NCBI GenBank assembly: GCA_963457665.1
Contig: OY735219.1
Span: 14,158,532 to 14,222,531 of the forward strand
Length of the DNA: 64,000 bases
Origin: Thysanoteuthis rhombus
Taxonomy: Eukaryota; Mollusca; Cephalopoda; Oegopsida; Thysanoteuthidae
Direction: 5' to 3'
The notes below the pieces were generated by a model, which saw nothing but the letters and a program-made list of their open reading frames with translations, had not been told where the DNA came from and did no database searches. The position numbers and the translations under genes are program-made. Shown here piece by piece: positions 35,641 through 47,412 of the stretch; position 1 is the first letter of the stretch; every line of letters begins with the position of its first letter.

Positions 35641-38035
35641 ATAGATGGTGGCTCCTTCATACCCTTGACTAGGAATCATCCCCCTCACCCCAACAGCATA
35701 TTTCTCTTTTGTTAATATGTATTAACTAGCATAGCATCTGTCAAAAGTATTGCCCCTAAATGAGTACACCCCACCACTTTTTATAAAGGCAGTTAATTTT
35801 CCTCTAAAACAAACGTAGCAGGATTTTATTATCTCTGGTGGAACTATACACAATCAAGCAATAATGGAAAATGAAGGTGGTCACACTGAATATTGATTTT
35901 TTTTTTTTTAATTCAAAATGGTGGGGTGTATTCATTTTTGAATGGCAGTACATTCATTTTTGGCAACAGGGTTTCAAAGCTGTAGATTCTGATCAATACC
36001 TGATAATGTCCGCTTAGCTTGTGTAATGTTTCACTAGAAATATTAAAATCCTGCTATGTTTAATTTAAAAGAAAATTAACTTCCTATAAAACAGAAGCAG
36101 GGATGTTCTCATTTATGAATGATACTGTATTTTAGAATAAACGTATTTATTGCAATTCGAATTAAAACAAAAACTTTCATTAAATTAGGAGAGAGAGAAA
36201 ATCAATGAAGTGGCCGAGAAATGGATTTGTGTATTTTGTTTTTGTTTTTATAGCTATAGAAACTGTCTGCCAAACATCTTACACAGTGGCAGTCAAAAGG
36301 TAGGGAGGTCAAGTCTAAGGTGAAAGATATGGGGACAGATAGCGGGTGATAGGGGGGAAAGTCAGAAGGCAGCCATGTTGTTCAGCTTCCTTCTTTCTTT
36401 CAGCTTTCAGAAAAAATGCATCATGGATGTATAGACTCATTCTCCTTTTTCCAAATGACTGAACAAACAAAACAACCAACAAATTTGATTTAAGTTTCCA
36501 TACAATAAGATCAAACACATCAATTAGGTACCAGCACATTTTAGCTGATTATTTTACTTTCAATATCCATAGAAGTTTATTACAATGAATTAAATCGGAG
36601 ATATCATTATTTTGCCAGAATTATAAATACTCGCATAAAAGCAGTCTTCAGCAACCGTAGAGCTTGATGTAAAGTCACTCTTTATATATAGAATCTATAA
36701 TCCCATCTCATTCTTAAGACGTTCAGCCCTTTCCTCATCAATCTCTCCTTTCATCTATGTCTTTTTGCATCATTCCTTCAAGCTATTAGTTTATCCACAA
36801 TTACCTTCAAGCTATTAGTTTATACACTTCTGAAATTTTAGAAGACTTTGTTTTCATCATAGACTTTTAGGATACATAGGTGGTGAAATTGAACTGTCAA
36901 ATTAAAAAAAATAGTTCAAAAATCAAAATTATGATAGCTATGCTAACCATGACATTACCAAAATTATTGCAATGAAAGAAAAAAAAAAAACTAATGATTT
37001 GCACCAAAGAGAGACTTCAAAAATTAAGATGGAGCATAGAAATCCAGTGAGTTTAAGAAATAACAAAAATGGAAGATTTTTCAAGATTTAAAAAAAAACA
37101 ATGCAACAAAAAAAAAAAAAAAAAAAAAAAAATGGACCTGCAATTCTAATGTGAAATATCTGTATGGATCATGGTTAATACAGCAATGTGAAAAAATTAT
37201 GACAATATTGGAGGTCTTCAAAATAATTTGAATATTCTATTCTTCCACTTCATCCATTTTTTTTGGAATTTCTTGAGGCAAATGAAGAGAAGAGAAACAG
37301 AATAGCTGTTTCTAAGTAAATTTGGATTGTGGGTGGATAGGTATGTGTGAAATGGTGGGTATATTTTCGACCTGTGCTGGATGTAAAAAGTAATGTGGAT
37401 GGATAAGAATAGGTAGGTGTAAATTCATTCAGTCATTTTTCAATCACAACACATAAATCAAATTATTATCGTAGCAAACCAAATAGAGACACTACAGTTT
37501 CATCATTAAGTTGCTCATTGGACTGGAAATTACTTTATTCTTTGAGTTATATCAATTTAACAGTAAAGCGCTAATTCCTGGCTAAGATGTGCCATTTTTG
37601 TTGTGTTATATAAATACACACCTAAAAACAGTAATCAGACAGACTAGTACTAATGTCGCCCCCCCAAAAATAAAAAATAAAGGATTAATCATTAATAGTT
37701 TTACTAATCAGCAACCAAAATAATCTCTTCTCAGAAGTCTTGCAAGTCCTATTTTTATCTTTTGCATAAGGTGGGTTGGAGGTTGCAATGCTGGTGGAGG
37801 GAATGCAGCAAGTAGAACGTGGAGAAATTTCAATTAAAATGCTCATCTCTCTTTTCCACATGATAGACCAACCAATCAACAAACACCCACAGTGTGTTAT
37901 AACAGTCAGATTTCAGAAGCTGACTTCTTGTCTCTGATACAGTTCCTATATAGGTTCTACTTTTTGAATTATTGATCAACACACTGGGTCCTAGTAGACC
38001 ATGTCAAAGAAGACAAGTCTCAGGGGATAATCTCA
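35641..38035. other. No gene seen; short tandem duplication
   Basis: A 29-bp-period direct duplication lies at 36775-36827 (CCTTCAAGCTATTAGTTTAT repeated). Long A-run at 37108-37131. No exon recognised. Confidence 0.5.
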
Positions 38036-38476
38036 GTTGACAGTTTTCAAAAGTATCACCAGAAACGTCAACAGATGTTTCTTCAGTTTTTAAGTGGTTT
38101 GCTATTGCTATGTATGTATCTATCTAAGCATCACACCAATTGAACTAGAAAGCTGAACATTTAAGCATTCACTCCTTATATTATCTAGAAAATTTCTTTG
38201 TTTTCTGAAAATTTCCACCCTAAATAAGTTTTTAGTGGGGGGGGGGGTTACATTTGCAATCCAAGTTTATGGTAAAATGGTCCCTTGACTCATGTCCAGC
38301 AGCATTCACGCTAGTTTTTTAGAAAATTAACATTTTGCTGTTATCACTGTTTAACCAAAGGCGAGGGAAGTGATTCATTCATTGATGCCCCTCCTTTCTA
38401 ATTAATCACCCCCAACACAGCATGTTGCCAGAAAGCATTAGCTGCCTGACAGTTTTTATTGAGTGACTAACCAGAC
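38036..38476 (+). repeat. Interspersed repeat family A, copy 3 (reference copy, ~440 bp)
   Basis: This is the most complete uninterrupted copy: TTGACAGTTTTCAAAAG, GTTTCTTCAGTTTTTAAGTG, a G-run at 38238-38247, AAGTTTATGGTAAAATGGTC, CATGTCCAGCAGCATTCACG, CACCCCCAACACAGCATGTT and ATTGAGTGACTAACCAGAC. Confidence 0.68.
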
Positions 38477-39204
38477 TCTGGCCTTTAATAATATTACTAA
38501 ATGGATAAACTTCCAAGTTTTCCAGCTGTTAAACAATAATTAAAAACCTTCTGGCCTAATACGTAATCTCCTGAATAGAGCCCAAAGCAGATGAGATTGC
38601 AGCAGCAACACTAAAATTGTCAATTATTTTTAGAAAATAAAATCCAACGTAAAAATAAAAAGGGAGAGTTGTGTAACAAGTTCTCATATATCTAAACAAA
38701 GTTTGTCTTTCATACACAGCAAAGTCGATGCTTAAGCAACCGCAAATAAGTACAGGAAAATCTAGTACCACACATGATTAGTAGTACATGCAAAAAAATT
38801 TGTTCTGATAATAGCTACTGCATGCTAGTGTTTTATGCACCAATATTAAGATGAAATTTTTTAACCTATGAAATTATTTCAGTTATACCTAAAAAGATAG
38901 TCAATAAGATGAATAATTTCAGGAAGAAAATTGCCAGGCTATTACACACATTCCCCTTTGCCACAAGCTCGTTACCTGGAATATATCTTGTGTATGATAC
39001 GAGGCTTTCACACTCCTTGGCGAACAAAATGTTTATAGGTTGGAACCATTCTTTTTTGCCCAGGAGTCTACAAACATACCGACCAACAAAGGAAGCCAGT
39101 CATTGTGATCACTTTGGAACAGGTTCTTTTAGCTGACAAGAACTGGCTATTAACATAAAGTAAAGGATATAAAAATTATTATCTACATAGAAATGGATCT
39201 GAAG

Positions 39205-39480
39205 CAATCTTTGTTCTCAACTTCATTTCAAAAACAACTTTACACTATAACAAGAACTGAAAGTTCAATGAGGCATTCACTCTAAAGTTTAAACTCCATT
39301 ATTGTTAGATCAAATGAGTAGAGGATAATTCTAGGCAAGAAGCTTTTTATCAAAAGATACCTTTCTATCAAATTTCAAGTAAATCTGACTTGAAACATCT
39401 GAGATACAATATGGAAACAGACTTATTGACAGATGGACAGTCTCTCATAGGGAGAGACAAGGATACCTCTAAAGAATTAA
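39205..39480 (+). repeat. Interspersed repeat family J, copy 1
   Basis: AACTGAAAGTTCAATGAGGC, AGGCAAGAAGCTTTTTATCA, TGACTTGAAACATCTGAGAT, ACAGATGGACAGTCTCTCAT, GACAAGGATACCTCTAAAGA. It aligns with 56375-56605. Confidence 0.5.
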
Positions 39481-39865
39481 TATAAGGTTAAATACAAAGG
39501 TTAAATTGTTTGGGACAGATGATAGCATTATCTACGATAATCACTTACTGCATATGATCAAATATTCAAACTGTTTATCTAGCAGCGAGAAGATATCCAA
39601 GAAGTCTCAAGAAAGTACATAACATTTTGTCTAGTCTATTTTAGATTATCCACCATGAAAGAAAGTGATACATTTGAGGTTAATGAATTCTAGTCCACGC
39701 TAGTAGATAACAATCATAGGAGGTTGATCTGGGGAGAAACAATAAAAAGCAACATAAAATAAGATGAAAGAAATACAAGTCAAAAATTGATAATGCTTCA
39801 TCTGAGAAATATCATGTTTGATACAGTGACTTTATTTTTGAAAACTCCTTATTTTGATAGCATAC

Positions 39866-40032
39866 AATTAAAAACCGTCAACCAAAACGGTCATCATAGG
39901 TTTCTTCAGTTTTCAAAGCAGGCAGTGTGTCTACATATGTATAGTGATATGTATGTATTAGGTATACAAGGCACACCAATGGAGCTAGAGGGCTCAAAAT
40001 TTAAACACTTACTCCTTATTAAGTCTTATAAG
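39866..40032 (+). repeat. Interspersed repeat family A, copy 4 (5' third only)
   Basis: AAAACCGTCAACCAAAACGG, AGGTTTCTTCAGTTTTCAAA, CACACCAATGGAGCTAGAGG and CTTACTCCTTATTAAGTC match the 5' third of the 38-kb copy. A 3'-type fragment (ACACCCCTAACATGACATGC, 40571-40590) follows 540 bp later and may be its displaced remainder. Confidence 0.55.
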
Positions 40033-40702
40033 AAAAAGAAAAAGAAAAAAAAAAAACAATAGTATCAAGCAGAAGTTTTCAGACTTTCAAAGACGTAACC
40101 AAATTAACATATGGCGTTGTCAGTGTTTTAATCGTGGGTCAACTTCTATTTAAAATTGAATAACACCTTCAATTTTAAAGATATTTTGATTAAACTTTGT
40201 ATGGAGGTTGGGGGATGTATGAAGAATGGTTCCAGAAACCATATTTTTGATTCAAATTGGTTTAATCTTTTAAATTCTTGATCAATTTGGCTGAACTTAG
40301 TTTAGAATGTTGGAGGAAACCCCAAGGATTGATAAAATGGTTAGTTATGGCTGGTCCGATTCTTTGTTCATATCTTATATGTAATTCACAATTAGTTAAA
40401 CTTTTCAATTCGAAATTAAATAATTCTAATTCTTTTTTTTTTTTAAAAGATTTTCTATAAGATATTTCAATGGAATTTTGTACAAAGGTCAGGGGAAGAT
40501 ATGAAAGCTTTGGATTGGTTAGTTATGGTGCTATATCTTTTTTTTCTTTTTTATAAAAAACACAAAAGAAACACCCCTAACATGACATGCTGTAAAAAGA
40601 TAGTGGTCATGCGTTTGCTTTTGGGGGGGGGGTCCAAAATATTTTTAAATTTCAGATGATATTTAAAATGAAAATTTTTAAATGGACATCATAAAATGGA
40701 AT

Positions 40703-41040
40703 GAATCACTGTGGCCTAGCGGTCATGTATCTGGCTCCAGTTCAGTAGGTTATGGTTCAATCCATTGCCGAGTCATACCAAAGACTAAAAAAAAAAAGGC
40801 ACTCAATGCCTCTGGCTGGGATTGAACCTCTCCCCAAGGCTAAAGGGTTATAGCCAAATCACGTTGGATGCACCTGTTCTCATAAGATCACCAAAGTTAA
40901 GCAACATCAAACCGCCTTAGTATCTAGATGGGTAACTATTAGAGGATACTATGAGCAAAACAAAGATTTGACAGGCCTGGTAAGTCAGAGGTGGGTTTTA
41001 ATCACAATTGCCTGTGTGTACCTCACCCTGGCACAGAAGA
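40703..41040 (+). mobile_element. Composite tRNA-5S SINE, copy 1 (near full length)
   Basis: A tRNA-like head carries an A box (TGGCCTAGCGG, 40712-40722) and an exact B box (GGTTCAATCC, 40754-40763). An A-rich spacer and a short linker follow. A 5S-rRNA-like body runs 40846-40956, with recognisable 5S blocks: ATAGCCAAATCACGTTG, AGTTAAGCAAC and a GTATCTAGATGGGTAAC equivalent of the 5S C box. The tail at 40965-41040 includes GCCTGGTAAGTCAGAGGTG and a CAATTGCCTGTGTGTA end. It is diverged and has no coding capacity. SINEs of this kind are Pol III-transcribed and mobilised by a partner LINE. Confidence 0.8.
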
Positions 41041-41788
41041 AAACAATGATGCACACACATACATAAAAAGAAAATCTTACCATTTGATGATAATTGTGTA
41101 TGAAGATACAAACTAAATTAAATAATTAGATTTATAAGAATAAAGATTGCTGAAAATTCTTAAATAAAAAATTTAAGAAAAAAAAAAAAAAATCAGACAC
41201 TATTCAAATGGCTTTGTTAAGTCTTAAGAGATAAAAAAAAAAACAGATTATCTCCCTATCTGACTGTGTGTAAAGCATTTTTCGTTATTTATGAAAAAAA
41301 AGAATTTTTTTCAAAATAGCAGGGCATACCTTTCAAGTGTCCCAAAACTTACACACATGAAATGTTTCTAATTCGGGTACATTAAAAAGAAGAAAGTGAA
41401 AAAATGCTTTTATTACTGACAAGCTATGTTACTTAACCAACTGCTTCTTGACACTAACCGGGAGCATTCATCCATTCCCCCCATAATTTGAAGATTTATG
41501 ACCTTCGAAAAGGCATGAATCTTCTCTCCAGCTACGAATAAATAGCAGGCCAGTTTGAGCCCTCTAAGAGCCGATCTAGGAGGAGGTAACTGACATGATT
41601 GAAATTTTTTTCTCAAGTTCAGCAGGTGCAATAACTGATCTCAATCCTGGTGAAGAGATGAGAAAGGTTGAGCATTGGGTCAAATACCCTGGCCCAATAA
41701 AAACCTTACAGTTATCAGTTTGTTCAGCACAAAGAAAATTTGAAAGAAATGGTGGAGAGAAAAAAAAACAAAAAAAAAAAAAAACACA

Positions 41789-42142
41789 TGTCAGGTAGGA
41801 TTAATTGAAAAATTAGAAAAGGGGACAATCAATGAATTACTTTGTTTTGTTGAATCACTAAAAAGTCAAAATTTTGAAGAAATAAGCGTGAACATCGCTG
41901 GAAACAATCTAAGGGACGAATTTAGCATAAAATTACAATACAATTTGACCTCTCATAACAAAAAACTAATTTTTGGCAGGAATTTTCAATAATAAAACAA
42001 AAACAAACATTAAATGTTAAAGTTTTCAGCTGTCTCCATTGGTGTGGCCTGTACACATAACACACACATAGCAAGCGAGAATAACTTGAAAACTGACGAA
42101 ACCGATGCTGACATTGCTCAGTTTTGATTAATGGTCTCTAAT
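41789..42142 (-). repeat. Interspersed repeat family A, copy 5
   Basis: GGGGACAATCAATGAATTAC, GAATCACTAAAAAGTCAAAA, TTTTCAGCTGTCTCCATTGG, then GAAAACTGACGAAACCGATG and GTTTTGATTAATGGTCTCTA. Minus-oriented, with an internal loss near the GTCAGG end. Confidence 0.58.
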
Positions 42143-43405
42143 ACACAAAGGTTTCTGAGGAAAGTTGGTGTCATCAACAATTTTCTGGGTGGTAGTTAGT
42201 AAGCACACACACAAAAAAAGGCTAGACCAAGGGAAGCAACTCGTGGATATCATATTCTTATCACTTATGGCAATATCACGATGCATACGTACAAGGTAAC
42301 ATTTTCTAGGATGTAGGGGACATAACTCGTTTTATCAAATTTTTTCACTTATTTTCATTCAAATAAGTATTATAGATCACTATCATTAATTTCAAGGATT
42401 ACTTTCTACCTTCATCTAATAGTTTTTAGTTGCTCTCCTATTTTTTAACCGGCCTGAATAAGAGTTACGACAGAACTAAAAAAATTAATCTTCTCTCCAT
42501 TTTAAAACTTGAATAACTTCAGTAAAACGTTGAAAAAATTTCCCCCTAAAAAAATATCCATTTTGTATCTTGGAAATCACTAAGCATGGAATGTAACATC
42601 TCTCAAATGCCTTCTCTTTTCATCTTTGAGACTCAATTTCACTTACGCTAGAAATTAAGTGGCTATCACATTCATCAGACTCGATTTTATTCATTTGGAG
42701 TTATCGTAAAAAATAGGGTTAATGTAAATAAGCCTCCAAACACTACAGAAACTGAATAATATTCAACAAGAAGTTAGAGCACTGAAATCAGATACATTAC
42801 AAGCTGTCATGGAACACCGCCTAGAAAAAGTCAGACTTTACAAAGCTGAAAAGGGTCAGCATTTGCAGGATGTTATATTCCACAATTAGTTCAATGTCAT
42901 TTCCAAGGTCCAAAATAAATATATCTGACAAGAAACTTCATCTTTTCACTGAAAAAGTTATACAAGTCTTGAGATAGAAAGTGTCTTGAGCCAACCTAAG
43001 AGAAAAAAAAAAAAATTATCTGAATATTGTTGGATCAAAATTAAACAAAATATTTATTTTTAAGAATCTAGAAGTTACATAGAAGACAAAGATTCCCCCC
43101 CTCCAAAATGCTAAAATTACCAAATACAATTCAACTATCACTTTGACCAAGTTCTCCCCCTGGCATGGTTTAGTAGTTATCTTTGGATACGGAAATTCGG
43201 GGGGAGGGGCAAAAAAATTATTTTTCCTTCACAAATTTTATGAATTTGAGAAGTGAACTCTCTTCTAATAAAATTATATTCTGATTTAGTATCACTCAAC
43301 CATGATAAAAATCAAGATTGTGTAATGACAAGGATATAAAAAAAAAATTTTAATTTAAAAAGAAAAAAAACTGAAAATATGGGGAAAAAAAAAAATGAAA
43401 AATGT
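42143..43405. other. No gene seen downstream (minus strand) of the ratchet-like splice site
   Basis: AT-rich with runs of A and C. If the splice site at 43406-43476 is real, this is intron. Confidence 0.45.
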
Positions 43406-43476
43406 TCTTACTCAAACTTTAGTATCCTTCTCTGAAACATCAATTGCTTCACTTACCTGGAAAAAAGAAAAAAAAA
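43406..43476 (-). promoter_or_regulatory. Candidate recursive (ratchet) splice site with a 45-nt pseudo-exon
   Basis: On the minus strand an uninterrupted 18-nt pyrimidine tract (43476-43459) is followed by AG (43458-43457) and immediately by the strong donor GTAAGTG (43456 on). This is the acceptor-donor juxtaposition of ratchet points in long introns. A second donor, GTAAGA, starts at 43411. The 45-nt piece between (43456-43412) is open in one frame only, 14 codons ending VSEKDTKV, then TGA directly before the second donor. It could be a recursive-splicing exon, a 5' UTR exon, or the 3' end of an unknown gene. It lies 13 kb upstream of the PI4K2 exon on the same strand. Confidence 0.5.
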
Positions 43477-44297
43477 CATTCAAATGTAAATACTAAATAA
43501 ATGAAAATGATAGGTGAAATTGTCAAAATAAATTTTTTAAAAATAAAAATAGAAATAACGTTTCTGGATATAAAACAACAAATTTTTACAATCACAAATT
43601 TATGTAATCACTGAAACCAAACTTTTATAAAAAAAATTAGTAAATTTTGTCAATTACACTAAATCATTGGATTTGCCTAACATATACATAGCATTTGTTA
43701 TTGGACATCAGGATTTAAAATGATCCTAGCCCTTTACCTTTTTAAAAAAAAGATTTGCTTCAATAATGCAAAGACTGAAAAAGATAACAGAAAATTGAGC
43801 AGTTTTTCCTAATTAGTGTGATTACGCATATGTGCATAAACACAATTGTTCCATGTATTTTCATTTATTTACTAATTCTTTTCCCACTCATTCCTTGTGC
43901 TGCTACTACAGTTGAGATATCAATTCCCATTACAACACTTATTGGTACATCTTAATGCCATGTATCACACTTATATAAGAGAGAGAGAGCATTTCACAAA
44001 GTAACTACAATGCTAAACTGGATCCTTACTTTCCATCATTCATATGGATGTACAGTTTTGAAGTAGTCGGTTTCTTTCCTTGCGGAAGTTGTAAAATTTT
44101 CTTGCTGATAATTGTTTCTACTTTCATTAAGTTTGGAGGGGAGGACTACCCTGCAACACAATCACACTTGCAGTTCCTTCGATGTAATTTTATCTGAAAT
44201 ATTGCACATCAACTAAACATTAAGGAATGTATTGTTGAGAGGATGTAGAGAAGGAGTTTCATAACTGGCATATCTAACTCTATATTGAACAAAGCTT

Positions 44298-44612
44298 TGC
44301 GAATATGCACTATAATTGCTCGATAAGTGATGATTGTATGGAGTTGACGTTCACCACATATATTGATCAGCACAAAAGGCAGAGCAGTGTTGAGTTTGAA
44401 GTATTTTGGATCAGTGGTTCTTGAGACATCCAACAAAAATAAATAAGTTACAGATTATAGAACTTTATTCATAGTTTCTATAAATATAAATTATTTCCCT
44501 TGATTTCTGCTCTTTAGAATTATCTGAATTGGCAACATTGAGAAGCAAGAAAAATACTTTGAAGCCATAGTTTTGTTTGATGCTCAGAAAATTAATTTAC
44601 ATGACAATCAAC
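44298..44612 (+). repeat. Interspersed repeat family C, copy 5 (5' end diverged)
   Basis: Landmarks: TATAATTGCTCGATAAGTGA, CAGCACAAAAGGCAGAGCAG, TGTTGAGTTTGAAG, AGTGGTTCTTGAGACATCC and GAATTGGCAACATTGAGAAG. The (TG)n-containing 5' section is not recognisable. Confidence 0.63.
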
Positions 44613-44992
44613 AGGCCTTATTTTGATTTTATTCAAATGTATAAGATAAAGGTATCTTCTCAAAGATTTGATCCAGAATGCTTGGGGTTTTAAAATTGTT
44701 CGTGGGACCATTTCAAATTAAATTATACAGTAGAATAATATCCATCTCAATAAATGCAAGAAATTATCGAAAAAAAAAATTAAAAGAAAAAAAAAAAAAT
44801 TAAAAATTTAATGTAATTGCTCAAATGCATACTTTAAAAAAAGTGTTTCTCATCTTTGGAATTTCCTGAAATGAAAAATTCAGGTTTTACAATAAAATTA
44901 ATTGAACGAGCTACCAATAAGACTGGGATAGACATCTTGAGAAATAATCTTTGGGAAGAATAAAAGAAAAAAAAAAAAAAAAAATCATAATC

Positions 44993-44994
<2 letters not shown>

Positions 44995-45051
<57 letters not shown>
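44995..45051. repeat. (TA)n microsatellite
   Basis: About 28 TA units, preceded by a poly(A) run. Confidence 0.95.
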
Positions 45052-45053
<2 letters not shown>

Positions 45054-45330
45054 CATAATTATTGCAATTACAATCATTATTATTATTATATCTATTTTGT
45101 TAACGCTATCTATGTTATTGAAAATAGTAAGGGGACACAACTGTCGCAGCTAAGATCACACAAGTTATCTGACTTCACACACAAAGGAAGAAAATCATGT
45201 CAAGTGATATTAGATTAGGTAATAAATAGACCATTGAAATAAACTGCTATATTTTTATTGTTGTAGCAGACCTTTTCAAAAACACCTTGTGTTCACTTTT
45301 CTTTGAATCAAAATCAGAATTCTTTATGCA

Positions 45331-45592
45331 CAGTATTTTACTTATCTGAGTTCATGTACAACATCACATGGAGAGATCATTAGGCAGTACAAATATATCA
45401 TACAATCCTTCAGAAAAGTCAAATGGCAATGGGCTGGTCATGTAGCAAAAAAAAACAGAAAACTGATGGGCATCACGACTCACAAGGATTCCCAGAGATC
45501 ACACGCAAAACTGGTAAAAGAGAAAATTTGGAATTTGAGTATGAAGCCCAAAAAGTGTTCCATGGCGGGAAACATTGATTTTAAGAATTAAC
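45331..45592 (+). pseudogene. LINE ORF2 C-terminal remnant (WAGHVA motif)
   Basis: One frame reads IIRQYKYIIQSFRKVKWQWA then GHVAKKNRKLMG (about 45376-45470). The KxxWxWAGHVA block is typical of the region C-terminal to reverse transcriptase in several LINE clades (RTE-, I- and CR1-like). The frame continues with decayed similarity to a stop near 45590. No RT core is found upstream, so it is 5'-truncated. Confidence 0.62.
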
Positions 45593-45772
45593 TGAATTAT
45601 TCCAAGTAATCAATGCCATTTCTAATTCCCTAATACTCTTAATTACTTAGTTGAGGAGTAAATCAATACTGACTATAGATTCCATAGTAAATAATGATTT
45701 ACTCAACTTAGTGAGGATAAAAGTGAGGAGGAAATCATTTTTTTTAACCCCCCCTCCACACACACACACACA

Positions 45773-45862
45773 CAGACGGACACGAAAGAGAGACGGGGGA
45801 GACAGACGGACACGAAAGAGAGACGGGGGAGACAGACGGACACGAAAGAGAGACGGGGGAGA
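45773..45862 (+). repeat. Perfect 30-bp minisatellite, three copies
   Basis: Three identical 30-bp units (45773-45802, 45803-45832, 45833-45862) of the form CAGACGGACACGAAAGAGAG plus ACGGGGGAGA follow a (CA)n run. The unit length is a multiple of three, so the array stays open in several frames on both strands (RRTRKRDGGD on plus). This explains the overlapping open frames at 45651-45983. Confidence 0.9.
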
Positions 45863-46802
45863 TAAAGTCCATGGTGAAAATCAAACTCACACCCTCCAGA
45901 CAGGGGGAATCCAGAACTGATAGAAAATCTTTTCTTGCGCTGTAAAGATTGAAACAAAGTACAGAAAACTGACTAATTCCCATTTGGTTGGGCCATTATC
46001 AGCTAAACATTGTTTGGTATCAAAAAATAAAAATTTTTAAAAAATATGGTCAAGATTCAGATAAAGTGGGGCACAAAAATTCACATGATTTTTGGCTTCA
46101 TCCCCTCATCCCAATCTTACCCTCCTCACTCCATCCTCCCCCAAGAAAAGCTGACAGGAAACACTCACATAAACCATTGTCATAACTTCTATATGAATGA
46201 ATATCATTTTCTAAAAAAGGCATTCTTTTGTATTCACCTAACTAACCATTGTTCATCCATAGTCAATTTCGACAGAGTTGATTGCAACAGAACAAACATT
46301 AAAAACCAAGAATCTATTATTTAACAATTTATCAAACATCTGTATATCTATGTAGTGTCGCAAAAACCACACAATACAAACACATGGAACTTTTTGAGTG
46401 TATTACTGGGGCCCTAGAGCAAGTTTTCCGCAAGTTAGTTTTTGAAAAACCAGATTTTTCAGGGGTGGGGGGTATCAATTTAAATTCATGCTAAATTGGA
46501 CATTTTTTGTGCACAGTTTCTAACTACCACTTGACTTGTTGGAAAATAGATTATCTTTAAAGAGAGGAGATACTGTGTATTGTCTTTAGAGAGGATAGGA
46601 GAGCAAGGGGAGATTAATGGTTAACTTAGAGAGGGACTGAGAGAAATGAAAAAGAAAAAAAAAACCTAAATTTCACAAACACCACGCAACATAACACCAT
46701 GAAATTTTCTGTGTACAACTGTGAACATAGGAAAGATTTTCAGCAAATTAGTTTTTGAAAATCTGCCTCCAAAATCGAGGGTGGGGGGATAATCTTATGT
46801 CA

Positions 46803-47412
46803 GCTTTTAAAAACTGTCAATCAGAACTATCAACATAGGTTTCTCCAATTTTTTAAGCTGGTCTAGCTGTATACAGGCAACGCCAATGGAGCCGGAGGGC
46901 TGAAAATTTAGACATTTATTCCTTATGTCTAAATAGGACGTTTTGTTTTTTCAATATCCCACCCCACCCCTTTAATACATTTTTAGTGGTGGGGTTCAAT
47001 TTGCAACATAAGTTTATGGAAAATAGATCATTTAGTTCATGTCCGTCAGCACTCACTTTTTTTTGTTGAAAAAAGACTTTATTAGTAATCCCAGCCCAAC
47101 AAAATACAAGAAATGTAACTTATTGATCGATCAACCCTTTTTCAATTCATCAATTGATCACCCCCAATACTGCATGCTGTAAAGAGACATTGGTCATGTG
47201 ATAGTTTCTATTGATCTTGATTTATTTTCATTAAAGAAAGCATTGTCAATCATTAATTTTTTTTAATAGAACTTTTTTCATCTTAACTTGAAACCATCAA
47301 CCAAATCTGTCAACATGGGTTTCTTCAGTTTTTAGGTGGGTCTGGCTGGTTAGGCGAGTATCATGCATGCTGGCCACACCAACAATTGAGCCTTAAAAGG
47401 TTAAAATATGAA
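46803..47412 (+). repeat. Interspersed repeat family A, copies 6 and 7
   Basis: Copy 6 (46803-47222) is near full length: ACTGTCAATCAGAACTATCA, CAATGGAGCCGGAGGGCTG, AGTTTATGGAAAATAGATCA, ATCACCCCCAATACTGCATG. Copy 7 (47285-47412) restarts with AAACCATCAACCAAATCTGT and GGTTTCTTCAGTTTTTAGGT and then breaks off. Confidence 0.62.

Noticed and set aside
45773..45862. Short direct repeats that might suggest a CRISPR array
   Set aside because: The units are contiguous with no spacers, and the DNA is eukaryotic.
45651..45983. Three overlapping frames rich in RRTRKRDGGD or SPVSLSCPSV
   Set aside because: They are produced by a 30-bp minisatellite read in several frames.
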